This document shows, in pieces, positions 30,603 through 53,126 of a stretch of DNA of 64,000 bases. The DNA lies in contig JAANDG010000401.1 of the NCBI GenBank assembly GCA_036852015.1, forward strand, positions 62,001 through 126,000, given 5' to 3'. Source of the DNA: Pelodera strongyloides. Lineage: Eukaryota; Nematoda; Chromadorea; Rhabditida; Rhabditidae. The position numbers and the translations under genes were made by a program. Under the pieces are notes generated by a model. It did not search any database and was not told the origin of the DNA. It saw only the letters and a list, made by a program, of their open reading frames with translations. Positions within the stretch are counted from its first letter, which is position 1; every line of letters starts with the position of its first letter.

Positions 30603-33600
30603 ATGTCGTGGTTGCGTCCTCCTCCAGCCGGCACGAAGCTGACCCCCTGGGTTCCCGATCTCATTTTTATCCCCATCTCCAGAGCCTTCGAGCGCGTCGG
30701 AGTTTATTTCTACAACAGGTACGGTTCCTATTTTATATAGTTCCTAATATCTCGTCGTTCTAAGAGACGTACCGCTCTTCCAATACACGCATCCGCCAAA
30801 ACTGTCAAAATAAAACGCACATCAAGCAATGTCAAAATAAACAATAACCGTGCCCGCGTTTTTTTCGTGGGCGAAAAGCCAATATTACAATTTTCAATAG
30901 GGTTAGCGTCGCAGAGTCTTGTTACTCTATCAGTATAGTTTTGCGTGATGGAAACACACATCAGGAATCGAATACTCAGCTTATATCACGAGTGTTCTGT
31001 GAAGAGCGCTCGGTCATAACGAGTGTGTGAAGGAAGTACCATTGTAGTTCCATTTGAACAAAAAATGGGTTTTAATTTCGTGAGGGCGCGTTCGGGTTGC
31101 TCTTTCCGAAAGAGAAAGAGGCAAAAACCCCGTTCGGGTTGGACCTTTCCGAAAGGATTTAATGCTTTGTGAAAGTGAAAAGTACAGTACACACTTTCCG
31201 TGAACACGCAGGGGTTTTATTTTTTATTTGAATGCGCACGGTCTGCGCACTTGTGCACAATTTCGGCATTGTATTTTTTCCCGACCGCCGACCTGCCCGC
31301 AGGCACATGAGAGTACGTGCACAAGACCGGAAGGAAATGCACCGTGCACAATTAAATCGATTCAAATCTTAAAACGAAAATCCCTGCGTGTTCACGGAAA
31401 GTGTGTACTGTATTTTTCACTTTCACAAAGCATTAAATCCTTTCGGAAAGGTCCAACCCGAACGGGGTTTTTGCCTCTTTCTCTTTCGGAAAGAGCAACC
31501 CGAACGCGCCCTTAAGGGAGATCGCATTTCGAGAGTAGTAGGAAAGGGTAATACATTACCAGGTTCAGGGTAGTAGGAAGCCCTGACGTACCATATGAAT
31601 TATCCTATATTAATTTTTGTTTAGCGTTCTTTGTTGATCCCTAACGTGCTTTTATGATATACATTATATTCTTCATGTATAATACATTCATGATGTACCT
31701 GCTCCATTTATTTATTATATGTATTGCCTATTTACCGAAGTTAAGTTGGTGGCACGGTGATTTGATCAGTTCACTGCGCCAAATCAATTCCTTGATTCTC
31801 TAATCGTCTAAATGTCTATTATGTTGTTCTGCTATTACTTTAAAACAACTAATTGTAAGTTATGCTGTTGGGAATCGTTAGGTTTTGTCGGACAACTCTT
31901 TTTTGTAAAAATTCAGGCATATTTATATTATTCACACTAGGTTACTAGGTTTTCTCTGATATTTAATTTGACAGAAATTAAGTCATAATGAATCCTTCAT
32001 TGCAACACAGTCCAAAAAATCGTTCCAGAGTCTTGAACAAGACTGAGATCGGTCTCTTCGACAAGAGATGGAACAAGAAGGTTCATGGTCCTTACTGCCA
32101 CTGGAGATATTACGGAAAGGGTTAGTTATGTTTGCTGTTTCATTTCCTCTTACTTGAGTTATTGTATACAAAGTATGCGAAACCGAAACACGGGGGTCGT
32201 ACTTAGGGCGCGTTTAAAATGGCCGAAAGAAAGGAAAAAATGCGTTTTCGGCCGTTCAGGTTGGGCGAAAAGAAAACTTTTGAAAGACAATGCAAAAACA
32301 AGAGACGCAGACAAAACCCGAAAAAAAATATTGTATTTTTTGATTTTCCCTTAGTATTAAAAATTTTCTTTTCGGCCAACCTGAACGGCCGAAAACCATT
32401 TTTTTTTCTTTCGGCCATCTTAAGCGCGCCCTTAGGGCGCGTTCGGGATGCTCTTCCCGAAAGGAAAATTCGCAAATTTGTCGTTGCTAATTCGTACTTT
32501 TACATGCTAATTCATACTGTATATTTTTTGCTTTCTCCAAGCATTAAAAATTAGAGCCTTTCGGAAATGTCCATCCCGAATCCCAAACGACAAATTTGCA
32601 TGTTTTCCTTTCGGAAAGAGCATCCCGAACGCGCCCTAAATAGGTGGAATGGAATTGGAAATTCAGACTGCGTATAGGATGCCGAAAGAAAGAAAAAAAA
32701 CTGCCCAAAAATCTTGAATTCTTGCTGGTATATATTTGAAAGATCCTTCTAAAATAAAAAAGGATCAATAATAATCGCTTGAGTGTTTTGTTTTATCACA
32801 CACAATATAATTGGATACTGAGACGATAGCTTTTCAATTAAGATTTGGATGCGTAGTAGTTGCGTGTTATAAAACAAATTATTCAGGCGATTATTGACTT
32901 TTTTTTTTGTCTGTGTCTCATTTTAATTCTTTCAAACATTTCTTTGTTGAACAGCCTTTTTACGTTTCTTTCAGCATCCTAAATCCTAAACGCCCTTACT
33001 ATTCCCACTCGTGGCCTTTTCCTTCATTTGTATTGTAGAAATGTAAGGTCTATATCATGGTCTGCCTGGTATATTTCTGATTAGTCTGTAGGGGGATAAT
33101 ATTGTTATGAAGTGTATTTATTAGGAAGCAGTCCAGCCTTCACGAAGAATTAAATTGCTTTACGCTGTTCTAAAAAATATTGTGTACAATTATTTGATAG
33201 CTTCATTCTTATTTTTTTATGTCGATGTGCGTTAGGCATCTTTTTTATTTAGAACATTTGAATTTTTTAGCGTTATGTTTTGATATGTGTGTGTGGCATT
33301 TCGCTTACGTGAACGTAATTAGACGTAGATACTGAATATCATTTCTTATTTGATATCCTGTCTCTTTAGTTATGTGCGTGTACTGATTTATTAGGAGTGA
33401 ATACTATGTTATTGTTAATGTTTAATCGACTATCTGAAGAGGCTTGTCTCTAGTAGTCGTGTTATAATGTAATACCAGATCAGGCAAGATTTATTAGAGA
33501 CTCGTAACATCTTTAACGTAAAAGGGTGTCATTGAATTGAATAACCAAAAGCCGAGGAAACTGATGCTGATCACTGATCAATAAAAAATTAATTTTGTTT

Positions 33601-34484
33601 AGCCGACACCAAATTGTTCGACGTGAAGCTGGCTGACTTGCCCGCCTGGATCGCCCGCAGAGAGAAGACGCCCGGAGCCTTCTACAATGAGATGATGAGA
33701 AACGTGTGGAGAGTCCACCACAACTACTACTCGGGACCAGTCTATGCTAACACCGTACGTTTATTTTGACAGACTGTATTTTTTCTGGGCTGGTCATTAT
33801 GTTTTGCGTGTGGTTTATGGCGTAGTGCACATTATTTGTGTTGTTTAATTCAGTGTTCTGTTCGGAAACAAATCTATTTTTAATGCGTAATGAAAGGGCG
33901 CTTTAAAGTGGTATAACTGCCGATAGTGCCGATCTTTAAGTCGGACAACATCTTATGTATGTATTGTGTACAAAGTATTGGCGATTCTGTGCGATTTTCT
34001 AAATTTGTTTGTATAACATACATGAGAAGTGTAGATGTTTCAAAACAATGTCTTATTATGCCGCTCTATTCATTTTTTATTGCTATTTATTACTTACTCA
34101 GCGGTGCTCTTTTCCCAATAATAATTGTGCAGATTTACATAAATCTATATATTATTGTCAGTAGTGTCGTAATTTGTTGCCGCATTATAGAGAAGAGACA
34201 CCAGTAGCGAAGTCTTTTGTTTTGGCATTTGTACGTGACTATTGTATGCTTTCTTATACATTACACGTCTCAAATTGACAACGGTGACGCGAAAATAGTA
34301 TTCAGAGATGACCCTAAGTTGCTCTGCTAAGAGTCATAGTGTAACTGTTCTTTTCAATTTTATAATGTTTGTTTGTTTGCAGATCAAGACAATCTTCCGT
34401 TTCATCTTCTTCTACTCGTTCGCCAACTGGTTGGTCAAGTCTCACCGCTACCTCGACTTCCAGAAGACCATGTACCACTGGTAG
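30603..34484 (+). CDS. Mitochondrial ATP synthase subunit f
   Basis: Four exons (30603-30718, 32029-32120, 33603-33754, 34383-34484) give 462 nt, 153 residues plus TAG. The protein begins MSWLRPPPAGTKLTPWVPDL and IFIPISRAFERVGVYFYNR, continues NKTEIGLFDKRWNKKVHGPY and CHWRYYGKADTKLFDVKLAD, and ends in a membrane segment (IFRFIFFYSFANWL) and SHRYLDFQKTMYHW. It closely follows the nematode subunit f (C. elegans R53.4), which I recall as the same length. Subunit f belongs to the F0 stalk region in the inner mitochondrial membrane. An acceptor GTTTAG ends at 30596, six bases before ATG. Introns 1 and 2 carry three Harbinger-like foldback elements. It follows PIG-G by about 1 kb on the same strand; an operon is possible but the gap is long. 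Confidence 0.96.
31083..31511. mobile_element. Harbinger-like foldback element, complete
   Basis: Long, nearly perfect inverted repeats: GGGCGCGTTCGGGTTGCTC through ACAGTACACACTTTCCGTGA and the complement to CGAACGCGCCC at 31511, arms of roughly 130 bp. TTA follows the right end and TGA precedes the left. Inserted in intron 1 of the subunit f gene. Confidence 0.85.
32206..32431. mobile_element. Harbinger-like foldback element, variant inner arms
   Basis: Left TTA|GGGCGCGTTTAAAATGG, right CTTAAGCGCGCCC|TTA. Arms pair through GGCCGAAAGAAA and TTTTCGGCC. TTA flanks both ends as a 3-bp target-site duplication. Confidence 0.85.
32435..32636. mobile_element. Harbinger-like foldback element, abutting the previous one
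   Basis: Starts GGGCGCGTTCGGGATGCTC directly after the TTA that ends the element at 32206-32431, and ends CATCCCGAACGCGCCC followed by TAA. Confidence 0.85.
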
Positions 34485-35509
34485 ATGGCCAATCGGGAGA
34501 GATACCGCTATCCGGGCCGAAACGATTTTCTCTTATTCTCTTTGCTTAGATAAAGTATTATTGTTCACAACCTTGTTGTCAGAATTCTATATATTTGGAA
34601 CATACCATGTGTATAATGTAATAACTACGGATATTTGTAGTTTTTTAGTGTTGAGCAGTGTAATAAGCGTGATAGGAAATGAATAAAATGTTTTCACGCT
34701 TTTGCTTATTGTTTTTAAAGCCGTGGGTCTTCGGAGTCTCGGAGCGTTTTTGAAGGTTATTGTCCCCTTTAATATGGTAATGGGTGTTGTGACGTGGGGT
34801 GCTGTTTTTTTAAGTGGACGTGAGCTCATGTGGAGAAAAAAAAACTAGGATTGGAGCTGATCCTGTGGTACGATACCGGGTTGCAATGTAGGGCAGGGGG
34901 AGGGACGTGAATTTTCGCTTTCAGAAATTTTTTGTGCTCATTTTGCTCTTATCGGTGTTTTTAAAGCTGTATTGCACGTGTGTGTGTGCTGGATAACATT
35001 AATAATCATTGCCATGCCAAATTGTGTGCCCTGAGGACGTTTGTATGTAATACGTTCAGTATCAGCATTTTGAAAACCATATTCCATATCGCTTTATACC
35101 ACGCATGACACATATGATAAGGATGTAATGTTCCAAGTTCCAACTCTGCATCGTTTGTCAAGTATGTGACATTCTGTGCCTTTCGGCGGATTGAACATCT
35201 GCCTTAGTTTCCCGACCATGGGAAAAAAGTTTTGGCGGGAAAATAATCTGGACTCAAACTTGATTAGCATTGTAGTGACCTTTTTTACGACTCTTTTTTC
35301 AGCAGTGACCCCCTTTTTTACAAGTTTCATGTGATAATTTATGTCTGCCGATATTTTCCTGGCAGTGTAGTCAACGACGCTTATTCGTGGTATTATTGTC
35401 TTGCTGGGTTTATTGGGCTTCTACCAGTGTATATGCGTTCAAGACTGTGTTCCTCAGCCATGTGTATCTTTCTATTTTTTCTGTTTCTCGTGAAATTGAG
35501 ATTTCTTCG

Positions 35510-35676
35510 TTTGAAGTAACACGTGGTTTAAAAGTATGACGGACAACGACATTCCTGTGAATTATATGCAAATTTTGCTAATCCGTGCTGAAAATAAGCA
35601 GAAATTTGAATATATAATACACTGAAATGCCGTTGTCCTGTAAACTTACCAAAACCACGTGCAATACCGCTTTAAG
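35510..35676. mobile_element. Foldback element of the GCGGTAT..CACGTG group
   Basis: CACGTGGTTT and ATGACGGACAACGACATT (35522-35553) pair with AATGCCGTTGTCCTG and AAAACCACGTGCAATACCGC (35626 onward). The right end CGCTTTAAG lies 8-9 bp before the thymidylate kinase ATG. The left terminus is degenerate. Confidence 0.65.
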
Positions 35677-35684
35677 TAGGCAAT

Positions 35685-37256
35685 ATGTCTCGCGGGGCAA
35701 TGATTGTGTTCGAAGGCTTGGATAGGTCGGGCAAGAGTACCCAGGCGAAGAACCTATTGAACTATTTGAATGAAAATGGCGGGAAGGCGGAGCTGTTTCC
35801 ATTTCCCGGTTAGTTGTTTGTCAACTGGAGTGTTTTGTAGTCTACAGTGGTAATATGCTAATTTACTGGTGTACAGTATATTGGAGCTACGCGAGGCAAG
35901 AACATTTTTTTTTAATTTTTCATATGCAGGTTTCGTGCTGAAATATGGTAGTATAGAATCACACCGAATTTTTGGGGTACTTGGAAGGGTTTTTGCTAAG
36001 TATATGCTAATGACGAAAATATATAATTATAATAATATATAATTACAATACTATGTAATGATAATAATTATAAATTTAGATCGAAGCAGTCCGTTCGGTA
36101 AACTTATCGATCGATATTTGCGTAAAGAAATTGATCTGAATGAGCAGGCGCTTCACCTTGCCTTTTCTGCTGACCGGTGGGAGAAGGTGCGTTTCGGTAT
36201 ATGCTAATTACAGTCATAGTCGTAACGTGATTTGTGACTGTACATCTAACCTCAAAATTGGGTAATCGAACCGGTTTGATGCCGCAAGCCTGTGTGTATT
36301 CCAATAATGAGAGATAAGCTCAAATCGATTTTCAGTCATCTCTTATTCGGCAGAAGATCGCTGAGGGAGTTACAGTAATCTGTGACCGATACTGCTTCTC
36401 TGGAGTCTCCTACTCTCTAGCCAAGGGTGAGTTAAGGGGTCAGGCTCACGGGACGTGATTTGATGTGTTCTACTTTGTACAACTCTATCTTACTTGGTCT
36501 GTTCTCTTCCTACCGCTACAGCTTCCCAGTATGTAGGTTCTGGGGATGTCGACGTAGTCCCCTTGCAAATAATCTTCCTTTATGAAGTCTTTCTCGTCCG
36601 GCAGTAGTTTAGCGGGAGGACGGGCCCGGACCGGAAGGAAGGAAGCGATTGTGGCCAGAAGACGGCCATTGTGATGGGCCTCTTTAAGGCCCAGCAGGTA
36701 ACAACGAGGCGCACCATCATAGGAGAGGACCCTGGCCCGCACCCGGGCCTAATTGCCCTCCCGCAGCGGGGCGCGTGCCCCATTCAGACAAGCCGAGAAG
36801 TTGGCACAATGATCTAGTTGGAAGTGTGAATGTGTATTGGGGCAGAGACCGAGGAGTAGTTGTAGAGTGAAATAATAAACACTACACTTGTGATTGGATT
36901 CCTACAAGGTGAACTACGGAGTATTCCGGAGTTCTTGGTTCGGCTTCATTCTGAAGTGAGCCTTCTTCCTAACTTTGATCTCACCTCTCACAGGAAAGAA
37001 AATGGAATAATTGCCCAAACCACAAAAAATCCGTCGCTGGCTCGTCAGCAAATGATTTTCACCGGAAAACCATTTGGTGATTGGTTGGTTACCATTTGGT
37101 TGACCATGATGATCATTTGGTGACGGTTTTCGGTGAAACTTGGGCACCACATGGTCACGAAGAGGACACCAGGTGGGCTGGTCCACGAAGAACTAGTGAA
37201 CCATCACCAAATGGATTCATTCATTTCCTATGCTCTCTATCTCTATCTCTCTCCCT

Positions 37257-37293
<37 letters not shown>

Positions 37294-38229
37294 GTTTCAT
37301 CTTTATCTTTATAAGGTATGCATCCGGACTGGGTTCGTCGTGCTGACGTTGGACTACCGCGACCGGACGTCGTGCTCTTCTTTGAGGTGAGATGCCATGA
37401 GATGAGAATCTGTTCGGACCCTTAGACACCTATAGCATCTGCATATCGTTAGAGTGAACCCTCATACTGTAGTGTCGGTGTTGATCGTGAATTCTTATTG
37501 TTTTATGTCGTAATCATATCGTAAGCGTTGCAGCACCAACGCCGCATACTGTAGGCGTTTCGAATTGTTTTATACCGTACTGATATCGTAGGTGTTCCAG
37601 CGCCAACGTCGCATACTGTAGGCGTTGACCGTAAATTCGAATTTATTGTTACCGTAGTCACATATTTCAGGTCTCGCCTGAAGTCGCACGTGAGCGTGGC
37701 GGATTCGGCGACGAGAGACTGGAAAACGAGGAGTTGCAGAGAAAGGTTCGCGATCACATGAGATCGCTCAAGAAGGACTACTGGACGGTATCTTTTTGAC
37801 GGTTCCCTGTATGTCGTACTTGAGAAACAGTTTGCTTGATACAGCTTCCTGAAGAGGATGATATACTTGCTGGGCTTGCTTTCAATGGTGTGGCTTGCAA
37901 ATTAGTCGCGAACGTCGTCTTGAAGTGTGGGTTTATACACCTAGGATGTGGCTGTCTGGAAATACAGAAAAATAACTAATCGTCTTGAATCTCTATTCCT
38001 AAGCACTGTGGCAGTAAAAAAAAAATGAAATGTTGTCACTTACATGTCATGCCAATGCCGGTCGAGGACAATCAATATTTCGAAAAAATCGGCTATTCCT
38101 TAGGTGATCGATGCGGACAAGTCTCAAGACGAGGTGGGCGCCGTGGTTAGGGAGGTCGTTTCCAAGCTTGATGTCGCCCAACCACTCGGTGTCGTTGAGG
38201 AAGTCGACCTGAAGGGCACTGAACAGTAA
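35685..38229 (+). CDS. Thymidylate kinase (dTMP kinase)
   Basis: Six exons (35685-35808, 36080-36186, 36336-36426, 37316-37386, 37671-37787, 38104-38229) give 636 nt, 211 residues, the usual eukaryotic length. The P-loop is FEGLDRSGKSTQ, followed by FPDRSSPFGKLIDRYLRKE, the DRY block VICDRYCFSGVSYSLAKG, DVGLPRPDVVLFFEVSPEVA and the lid region ERGGFGDERLENEELQRKV. It phosphorylates dTMP to dTDP for DNA synthesis. Phases agree at every junction. A possible trans-splice acceptor (AAGTAG, 35674-35679) lies just before the ATG, at the edge of a foldback element. Intron 3 (36427-37315) is unusually long and contains a GC-rich unidentified block and a dispersed repeat; the exon 4 acceptor is ATAAG. 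Confidence 0.95.
36485..36790 (-). other. GC-rich open block, possible retroelement remnant
   Basis: This stretch inside thymidylate kinase intron 3 is much richer in GC than its surroundings and is open on minus for 85 codons (MRARVLSYDGAPRCYLLGLK, EAHHNGRLLATIASF, LLPDEKDFIKEDYLQGDYVD). It is followed on plus by AATAAACACTACACTTG at about 36873, LTR-like in style. I recognise no domain. A fragment of an LTR element is the best guess. Confidence 0.35.
36992..37231. repeat. Dispersed repeat with ACCATTTGG blocks, second copy
   Basis: Related to 25547-25764 from AGGAAAGAAAATGGAATAAT to CATTTCCTAT. Between them the sequences share ACCGTC and GGTGACGG..TTCGGTGAAACTTGG blocks. It lies directly before a CT microsatellite. 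Confidence 0.6.
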
Positions 38230-39018
38230 TATGTCATTTTGTAGTTTGTACGTTATCACTATTCATTGTGTAGTTTGTACCTTGATCACCATTTTAAGCT
38301 TGATGTAGGATGCCCCGAATACATCTCTACTGTAGACGTAGGCGTGTAGATTGCGTTTACTGTTTCACTGCCGTGTTGGTCCTCAGAATTGTAAGCATAA
38401 TAATTAGGCACCATTTTTTCATTTTTTTTATATGTTGTGAAAATTCTGATTATGCGCTGTATTTGGCACCAGATACTCATTTCTGCGTACAAATTTTATT
38501 TGCTGTTTCCTTTGTTAGCGCGATAGCGCTCACATAGTTTGGGTTTCGTCAGAGAGCCCTTTGTTACTATATTGCTTTGCTTTTTGTTTACTCTCCATTA
38601 TTGTAATCATATTGATTGTCTTACTGGACGTCGATTTAGCAGACGAAAGGCATACTTCTTTTCTGCACACTCTCCTTGAGCTCTTTCGAATATTTGAGAT
38701 TATTATTTATTATGTATTATTTATCCATAGCATTCCCTTTATATAACGTGCGTATCTTTTATTGTTAGGGCTTTTTTGTGCATAAATTATTTATAAACTT
38801 TGATTTGAAAGATACCATTAGTGCGCTTATAATTAGTGGATAGTTATTTTAATTATTATTTTACTATCTCTTATAGCTTGGTTGTAATACAGTATGCAAA
38901 TCCCGCATTCCCTCCAGACCTGAGGACAATACAGTAATAACGGTACCATTTGTCTCCCTGACTCGGTCATCTTATTTACTTATTTTCCACGCTTCTTGAT
39001 AAATTACCTGCTAACCTT

Positions 39019-39067
<49 letters not shown>

Positions 39068-40226
39068 GGACACCTGTTGTCTTATTCCGGGCCAGGTGAT
39101 CTCCATTTCCTGTCTGTTTTCTCAAGGGCAATTCCCTCCAAATTGGGCCCATCCATAATTGACTTCTCTGTTCTAACTGGGTGGTCAATTAGCATATTCA
39201 AATTTGATTTGCTTTACATACATATTAGACAATGGATGAACGAAGCTAACAGAACAATATGTACTGTAGTCTAGGCGATGTTTAGTGGTTAGGCTCTCGG
39301 TGTCTCGGTACAATGGTATCTCTGGCTCTCGCCACACATTGTTTAAGAGTTTAAGTTTCTCATGTTTGAACCTTTGAACTAAGTAACACCAAGAGGCCAG
39401 TGCATGACAAAATACATTTATTAACACAATATTAAACTTTGAAGCAGAACATCACGTGCACAAACATAGACAAATGGTACAAATAGAATAAAAGTAACAC
39501 AAATCAATCGATAAGAAAACGTGTGAAAGAATTGTAGACTTAGGATATGAATTAACAACGACGTAGAAGATGTGAAGGATATCTTTTTGCAAAAAAACGG
39601 TATTTTATTATGCCGCAACGCAAACGCAGCGGATTTCAGACAAATGCATGCTTAGTGTAGATGCTGCCAATGAGAAGCTAATTGGTCACCAATACTGTAG
39701 ACAGTACTAAGCTGTTAGTAATATCATTATCAAAGTCGACAACATATTTCCTTTTAAATATCGAAGAGCGTGGACCCAACTGGGTTACTAAACTTACGCT
39801 ATAAAACTCAGAAATAAATACATTATAAATTCCCGCCTGGGAATTATCCTATACTATTTGGCACTCATGATCACCTCACTTGTTGAAAATGTTATAAATG
39901 TTATAAGTCCATTATACTAACTAGAGACAGAAGCGAGGGTAAACAGGGTAGTTAAAGCGGTATGGCACGTGGTTTTGTGAAACGTGTGCTAATCAACTCC
40001 TCTATGTTCCATTCTGTGTTCCAACTATGGTCCAACGTTTCAAATCCATGCGTCATACCTCCGCTTGGCAATAACTGCGTTACTTATGAAACTCAACAAG
40101 GTAGTCGTGCACAATCAATACCATAAATCGGTGTTTCCTAATCAATAAATCGATGACTTAACAAGCGGCCGTACACAATAAATACTTCACAATAAATCTG
40201 TGTCTTCTAATCAATAAATCGATAAT
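38230..40226. other. Intergenic region between thymidylate kinase and the EGL-43-like gene
   Basis: The 3' ends of two convergent genes face each other. I find no supportable gene; ORFs here are short and AT-rich. It contains a CT microsatellite (39022-39063) and one terminus of the GCGGTAT..CACGTGG group at about 39955 without a visible partner. Confidence 0.5.
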
Positions 40227-50556
<10,330 letters not shown>

Positions 50557-51429
50557 CTTTGTTCGTAACTAGTATCCTTTCGGAATTCCGGCTTTACAAA
50601 AAATGTAGTTTGTAGTTGGAATCGTAGTTATGACACTCTGTCAACTACCGTAATCCGGAATTGAGATGGGCAGCGAATTGTACACGGGATGGATGCTCTC
50701 TCTCGGTCTTCCGAAGGAGCATCTCCACCCTAGCCCCGCCCCCATGGACGGCCGTCTCCGCCAATCAGCGCCCGACTTTGGCTCTTCTGTGATGAGCACC
50801 TAGCCACGCCCACAAATGCCGTTGCATCCAATCAACACGTCAGATTATCAGCTGATTAACAACTGATATCAATCAATACTACCGTATTCTGTTAGAATGA
50901 GGCGGTCTATGAACATCCTAGGTTGCGGTCGTGAGGTTTTCATCAAAAGATTACCTTGCCTAAGCCTAAGGGTGTTGCTTGAGTTAGGCTTATCTGCCGT
51001 TCGGAAAGTAACTCATAGGAACAGGCACATAAAAAAAGATACACCGCAGGTTTAAAAAATATACACCAATGTTAAAGCGAGAACTTTTTGTATAGGGTTT
51101 AAAAGTAAGGGTTACATGTTACAAGTTAGCATAAGACCATAGCAGCCCATCCCAGCCTAGTGACCAATATCTGAATACAATGCTTCAATGCCTTATGAAC
51201 ACTAATTCGAGCAATTGACTTCAGTAATGGGCGTACGGTTCCTAAGGTTTCCCCTTTTTTCTGTCTTGTGATCGGTATGCACCTGTCTTTAAGCTTGTAC
51301 ACATGTGTGCGCGCCTACTGGAGCGCCCGTTCATCTAATTAACAGTCATAGTACTTATTCCATATTGTGGTCTGCTCCAATTTCGATTATGATTTACTTG
51401 TGGCTGAAATAATTCCGGCTTTGTTTCTG

Positions 51430-51503
51430 AAGGAGCAGGAATTGAACCCCAGATTTTGAATTCAATGTTCACTACGTTAGCCACTACACTAACACGAACG
51501 TCT
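51430..51503 (-). other. tRNA-Glu-like sequence, degenerate
   Basis: On minus, a box A-like TAGTGTAGTGGCTAACG and box B GGTTCAATTCC are at tRNA spacing, and a TTC triplet sits where a Glu anticodon would be. The acceptor arms do not pair and the anticodon arm is poor, so a pseudogene or SINE head is likelier than a working tRNA. Confidence 0.5.
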
Positions 51504-52160
51504 CTACCATCCTCCTTTACAAGCTTTATTATAAGCAGCAGGCCAATAGGCGACGATCTAACTTTGTGAAAGGTAATTGCATATAATTACAACACTTCAA
51601 AAGCTTCTATGTACGATAATCATAAACTGAATCTAAACTTTTCCGAGCCTATTCTTAGGTGTACAGTACATTCAAGGTGGCTATGTACCAACAAGGTGGC
51701 TTAAACCGTTCTCTAAACACAATGTTCCAGGCCAGCCCGGGTGGATAAGCTTGCGCTAGGGTGTCAGTGAGGGCGCCCGCCCACCGGGATAGACAAGGTC
51801 AATTCACATAGACACAAACACGCAATTAAGCGCTCCTTACGGGAGCCGGGCCATGCAATCTTGGATGCTTACCGGCGCAAATTAGCATACGCTAGAACAA
51901 TAAGGACATGGGAGACAGGGGAGGCAAGTAAGGAAAAGCTTTGAAATCCAAGGGGGGGGGGGGGTGAAAAGACGTTTTTAAATGTACGAACAAGTACAGT
52001 ACTACAGATTGAATAGGGTGGATGTAGCTGAAACGTCTAAACCAATTTACAAAGTCGCTGCAGTAAGTTTCGCCGCAGCGTGACTTTCATAACATTTTTT
52101 TTTAATTTGATCACCTTGAAGGTACATAATAACATAATTCTAACAATCAATAAAGCTTCT

Positions 52161-52332
52161 TTTAAAGCGAAATGCTAGCCTCTTTGGAAAATTTGCATAT
52201 GATAAGCAAATCCTATGTATCCTATGCTAATTTTGTACGATTGCCGTGGACGATCGTATAAAATTAGCATAGGATACATAGGATTTGCTTATCATATACA
52301 AATTTTCCAAAGGAGCTAGCATTTCGCTTTAA
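52161..52332. mobile_element. Nearly perfect 170-bp palindromic foldback
   Basis: TTTAAAGCGAAATGCTAGCC through GGATACATAGGATTTGCTTA and their complements pair over about 75 bp per arm, with only a short loop (GATTGCCGTGGACGATCG, which is itself paired). It ends in GCTAGCATTTCGCTTTAA. Confidence 0.85.
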
Positions 52333-52511
52333 AACGAAATACCGGCCGGGTTTTGAAACACATCTCAAATATCAGCATTCTTATGCAGTTATGCTAAAAG
52401 GGGTCTATTGGGATCTACTTTTTATTCAAATTTACGCTCATTTGCATATGAAGCATAGGAAAGCAGGGAGTACTCGATGCGTTTCAAAAACCGGCTGGTA
52501 TTTCGCTTTAA
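52331..52511. mobile_element. TTAA-type foldback element, abutting the palindrome
   Basis: AAAACGAAATACCGGCCGGG to ACCGGCTGGTATTTCGCTTTAA. It shares its left TTAA with the preceding palindrome. Confidence 0.8.
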
Positions 52512-53095
52512 CGGACTATTTGTTCTCTATCATCTACGAGTAGCGTCTCGTACATCCAATAAGGCTTTCGTGAAACGTACGTTTCCTTTGACATGGCGTA
52601 TCTATAAACGGAGGTCTTTTGATGGTACACTCTGTATGTGCACACGTAGACGACGTCTACTACGGCAAACATTTCTATGAATTGCAAGTTGTATATACGT
52701 GAATAAAGGGATAGGGAAGGTGGTGAATTGGAATCACTCTCACCAACGGGGAGAGTGATTGTTTGCCAAGGGAGGGCGCAGTAGGCAGTAGATCATCGTC
52801 TCGGCAGCAACCTAGTGACAGATTTCATTTCTTGAGGGAGATCATTAGATTGGGCCCTAATGGATTTATTTCAGACTGACACTAAACTTTATCGCTGGTT
52901 GTAAGTTAAGGGTCAGGCTTGACCAATAATCAACTGATAATTGAACTATGTGTGTTTGTGTGTCCCATGTCTCCACTACACGTCCTACGTCGGGTCTTTG
53001 ATATTTTGAATTTCGTAATTCTTAAGCTCTAACGTTCAAAAAAATTGATATTGATATTATCACATAACCAAAATGGCACCTAAAAAAACAGAAAC

Positions 53096-53126
53096 TTAGG
53101 CCTAGGCTTAGGCTTAGGCTTAGGAA
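53096..53126. repeat. Interstitial telomere-type repeat (TTAGGC)n
   Basis: CTTAGGCCTAGGC is followed by three consecutive CTTAGG units. TTAGGC is the nematode telomere unit. Shorter GCCTAA pairs occur at about 42786, 43146 and 50957. Confidence 0.8.
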
